From: Candidatus Zixiibacteriota bacterium
Lineage (GTDB): Bacteria > Zixibacteria > MSB-5A5 > GN15 > FEB-12
NCBI GenBank assembly: GCA_030619345.1
Contig: JAUXBO010000147.1
Coordinates: 1 to 6,456, forward strand
DNA: 6,456 bases
Direction: 5' to 3'
Each line of letters opens with the position of its first letter. Within the stretch, counting starts at the first letter, position 1. Below the pieces are notes generated by a model. That model had not been told where the DNA came from. It saw nothing but the letters and a program-made list of their open reading frames with translations, and ran no database searches. This document shows, piece by piece, positions 6,266 through 6,456 of this stretch. The translations under genes were made by a program, and so were the position numbers.

Positions 6266-6281
6266 TGCAAGCTCTGTGCCA
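6266..6281 (-). promoter_or_regulatory. Candidate sigma54 (-24/-12) promoter upstream of the RNase H-like gene
   Basis: On the minus strand TGGCAC (6276-6281) and TTGCA (6266-6270) are 5 nt apart, placing GG and GC exactly 10 nt apart, the invariant spacing of sigma54 promoters. Only the G after TGGCAC is missing from the core TGGCACG-N4-TTGCA. The start of transcription would be near 6255, about 2 nt before ATG 6253. A real site would need an activator-binding element upstream; I see no clear palindrome in 6282-6456. Confidence 0.4.
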
Positions 6282-6304
6282 CTGGAAGAAAAGCAACAAC
6301 CTCA

Positions 6305-6333
6305 TTGAACGACAACGACTTACAAGTTAATAT
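6305..6333 (+). promoter_or_regulatory. Candidate plus-strand promoter pointing out of the right edge
   Basis: TTGAAC (6305-6310) and TAATAT (6328-6333) are 17 nt apart, each matching consensus at 4 of 6 positions. The sequence GAAGGGTGAGAG follows and resembles a ribosome site before ATG 6355, which opens a frame of only 15 codons ending with TAA at 6400-6402. The promoter may serve a gene beyond the window. Otherwise I find no gene in 6254-6456. Confidence 0.3.
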
Positions 6334-6456
6334 TTGAAGGGTGAGAGAAAGCAGATGCACAATTTGATGCAGAATACTGGTACTAACGATACTCGCGATT
6401 AATCATAAGCCACCCTTTCCTTCTGTACAACTGGTTACATACCGTTCTGTCTTTCC

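Noticed and set aside
6383..6456. Minus-strand frames open from the right edge to stops at 6403-6405 or 6383-6385
   Set aside because: Either could be the tail of a gene lying to the right, but fewer than 25 codons are visible and nothing distinguishes them from chance.

Overview
The window (about 50% GC) looks like a contig from a Gram-negative-type bacterium of the FCB superphylum. Candidate phylum Zixibacteria or a relative is my best guess. The main clue is the C-terminal tail of the large secreted protein, whose NYPNPFNP motif is typical of the FlgD-Ig-like / type IX-type sorting tails abundant in these lineages. This placement rests on recognition, not on a search. There are no rRNA or tRNA genes, mobile elements, phage genes or CRISPR arrays.

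Layout from left to right. (1) Positions 1-405, minus strand: the start of a PspC-domain membrane protein with LiaI/LiaF-like helices, cut by the left edge. (2) Positions 406-613: a divergent intergenic region with a promoter candidate for each direction. (3) Positions 614-3010, plus strand: a secreted 798-residue protein made of fourteen ~46-residue beta-propeller-blade repeats and a C-terminal sorting tail. (4) Positions 3026-6253, minus strand: a compact four-gene cluster read right to left. In transcription order it holds a small RNase H-fold protein that has lost most catalytic acids, DNA polymerase III subunit delta (holA), an ECF sigma factor starting inside the holA stop codon (GTGA overlap), and a membrane zinc-finger anti-sigma factor 12 nt further on. 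(5) Positions 6254-6456: about 200 nt with promoter-like signals on both strands and no convincing gene.

Functionally, the sigma/anti-sigma pair should form an envelope-to-transcription signalling switch: a cytoplasmic ZAS domain holds the sigma factor, one helix crosses the membrane, and a large outer domain presumably senses something. Its promoter-proximal partner is a replication clamp-loader gene, so basal expression of the switch is probably tied to housekeeping transcription. A strong sigma70-type promoter sits so close to holA that its mRNA should be leaderless. The PspC/LiaF-like gene is also an envelope-stress type, but nothing in the sequence links it directly to the sigma factor.

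No wholly new multi-gene system is evident. The most unusual items are the degenerate RNase H-like protein, the leaderless holA promoter, the sigma54-type element in front of the cluster, and the 14-blade architecture with an apparent N-to-C closure.
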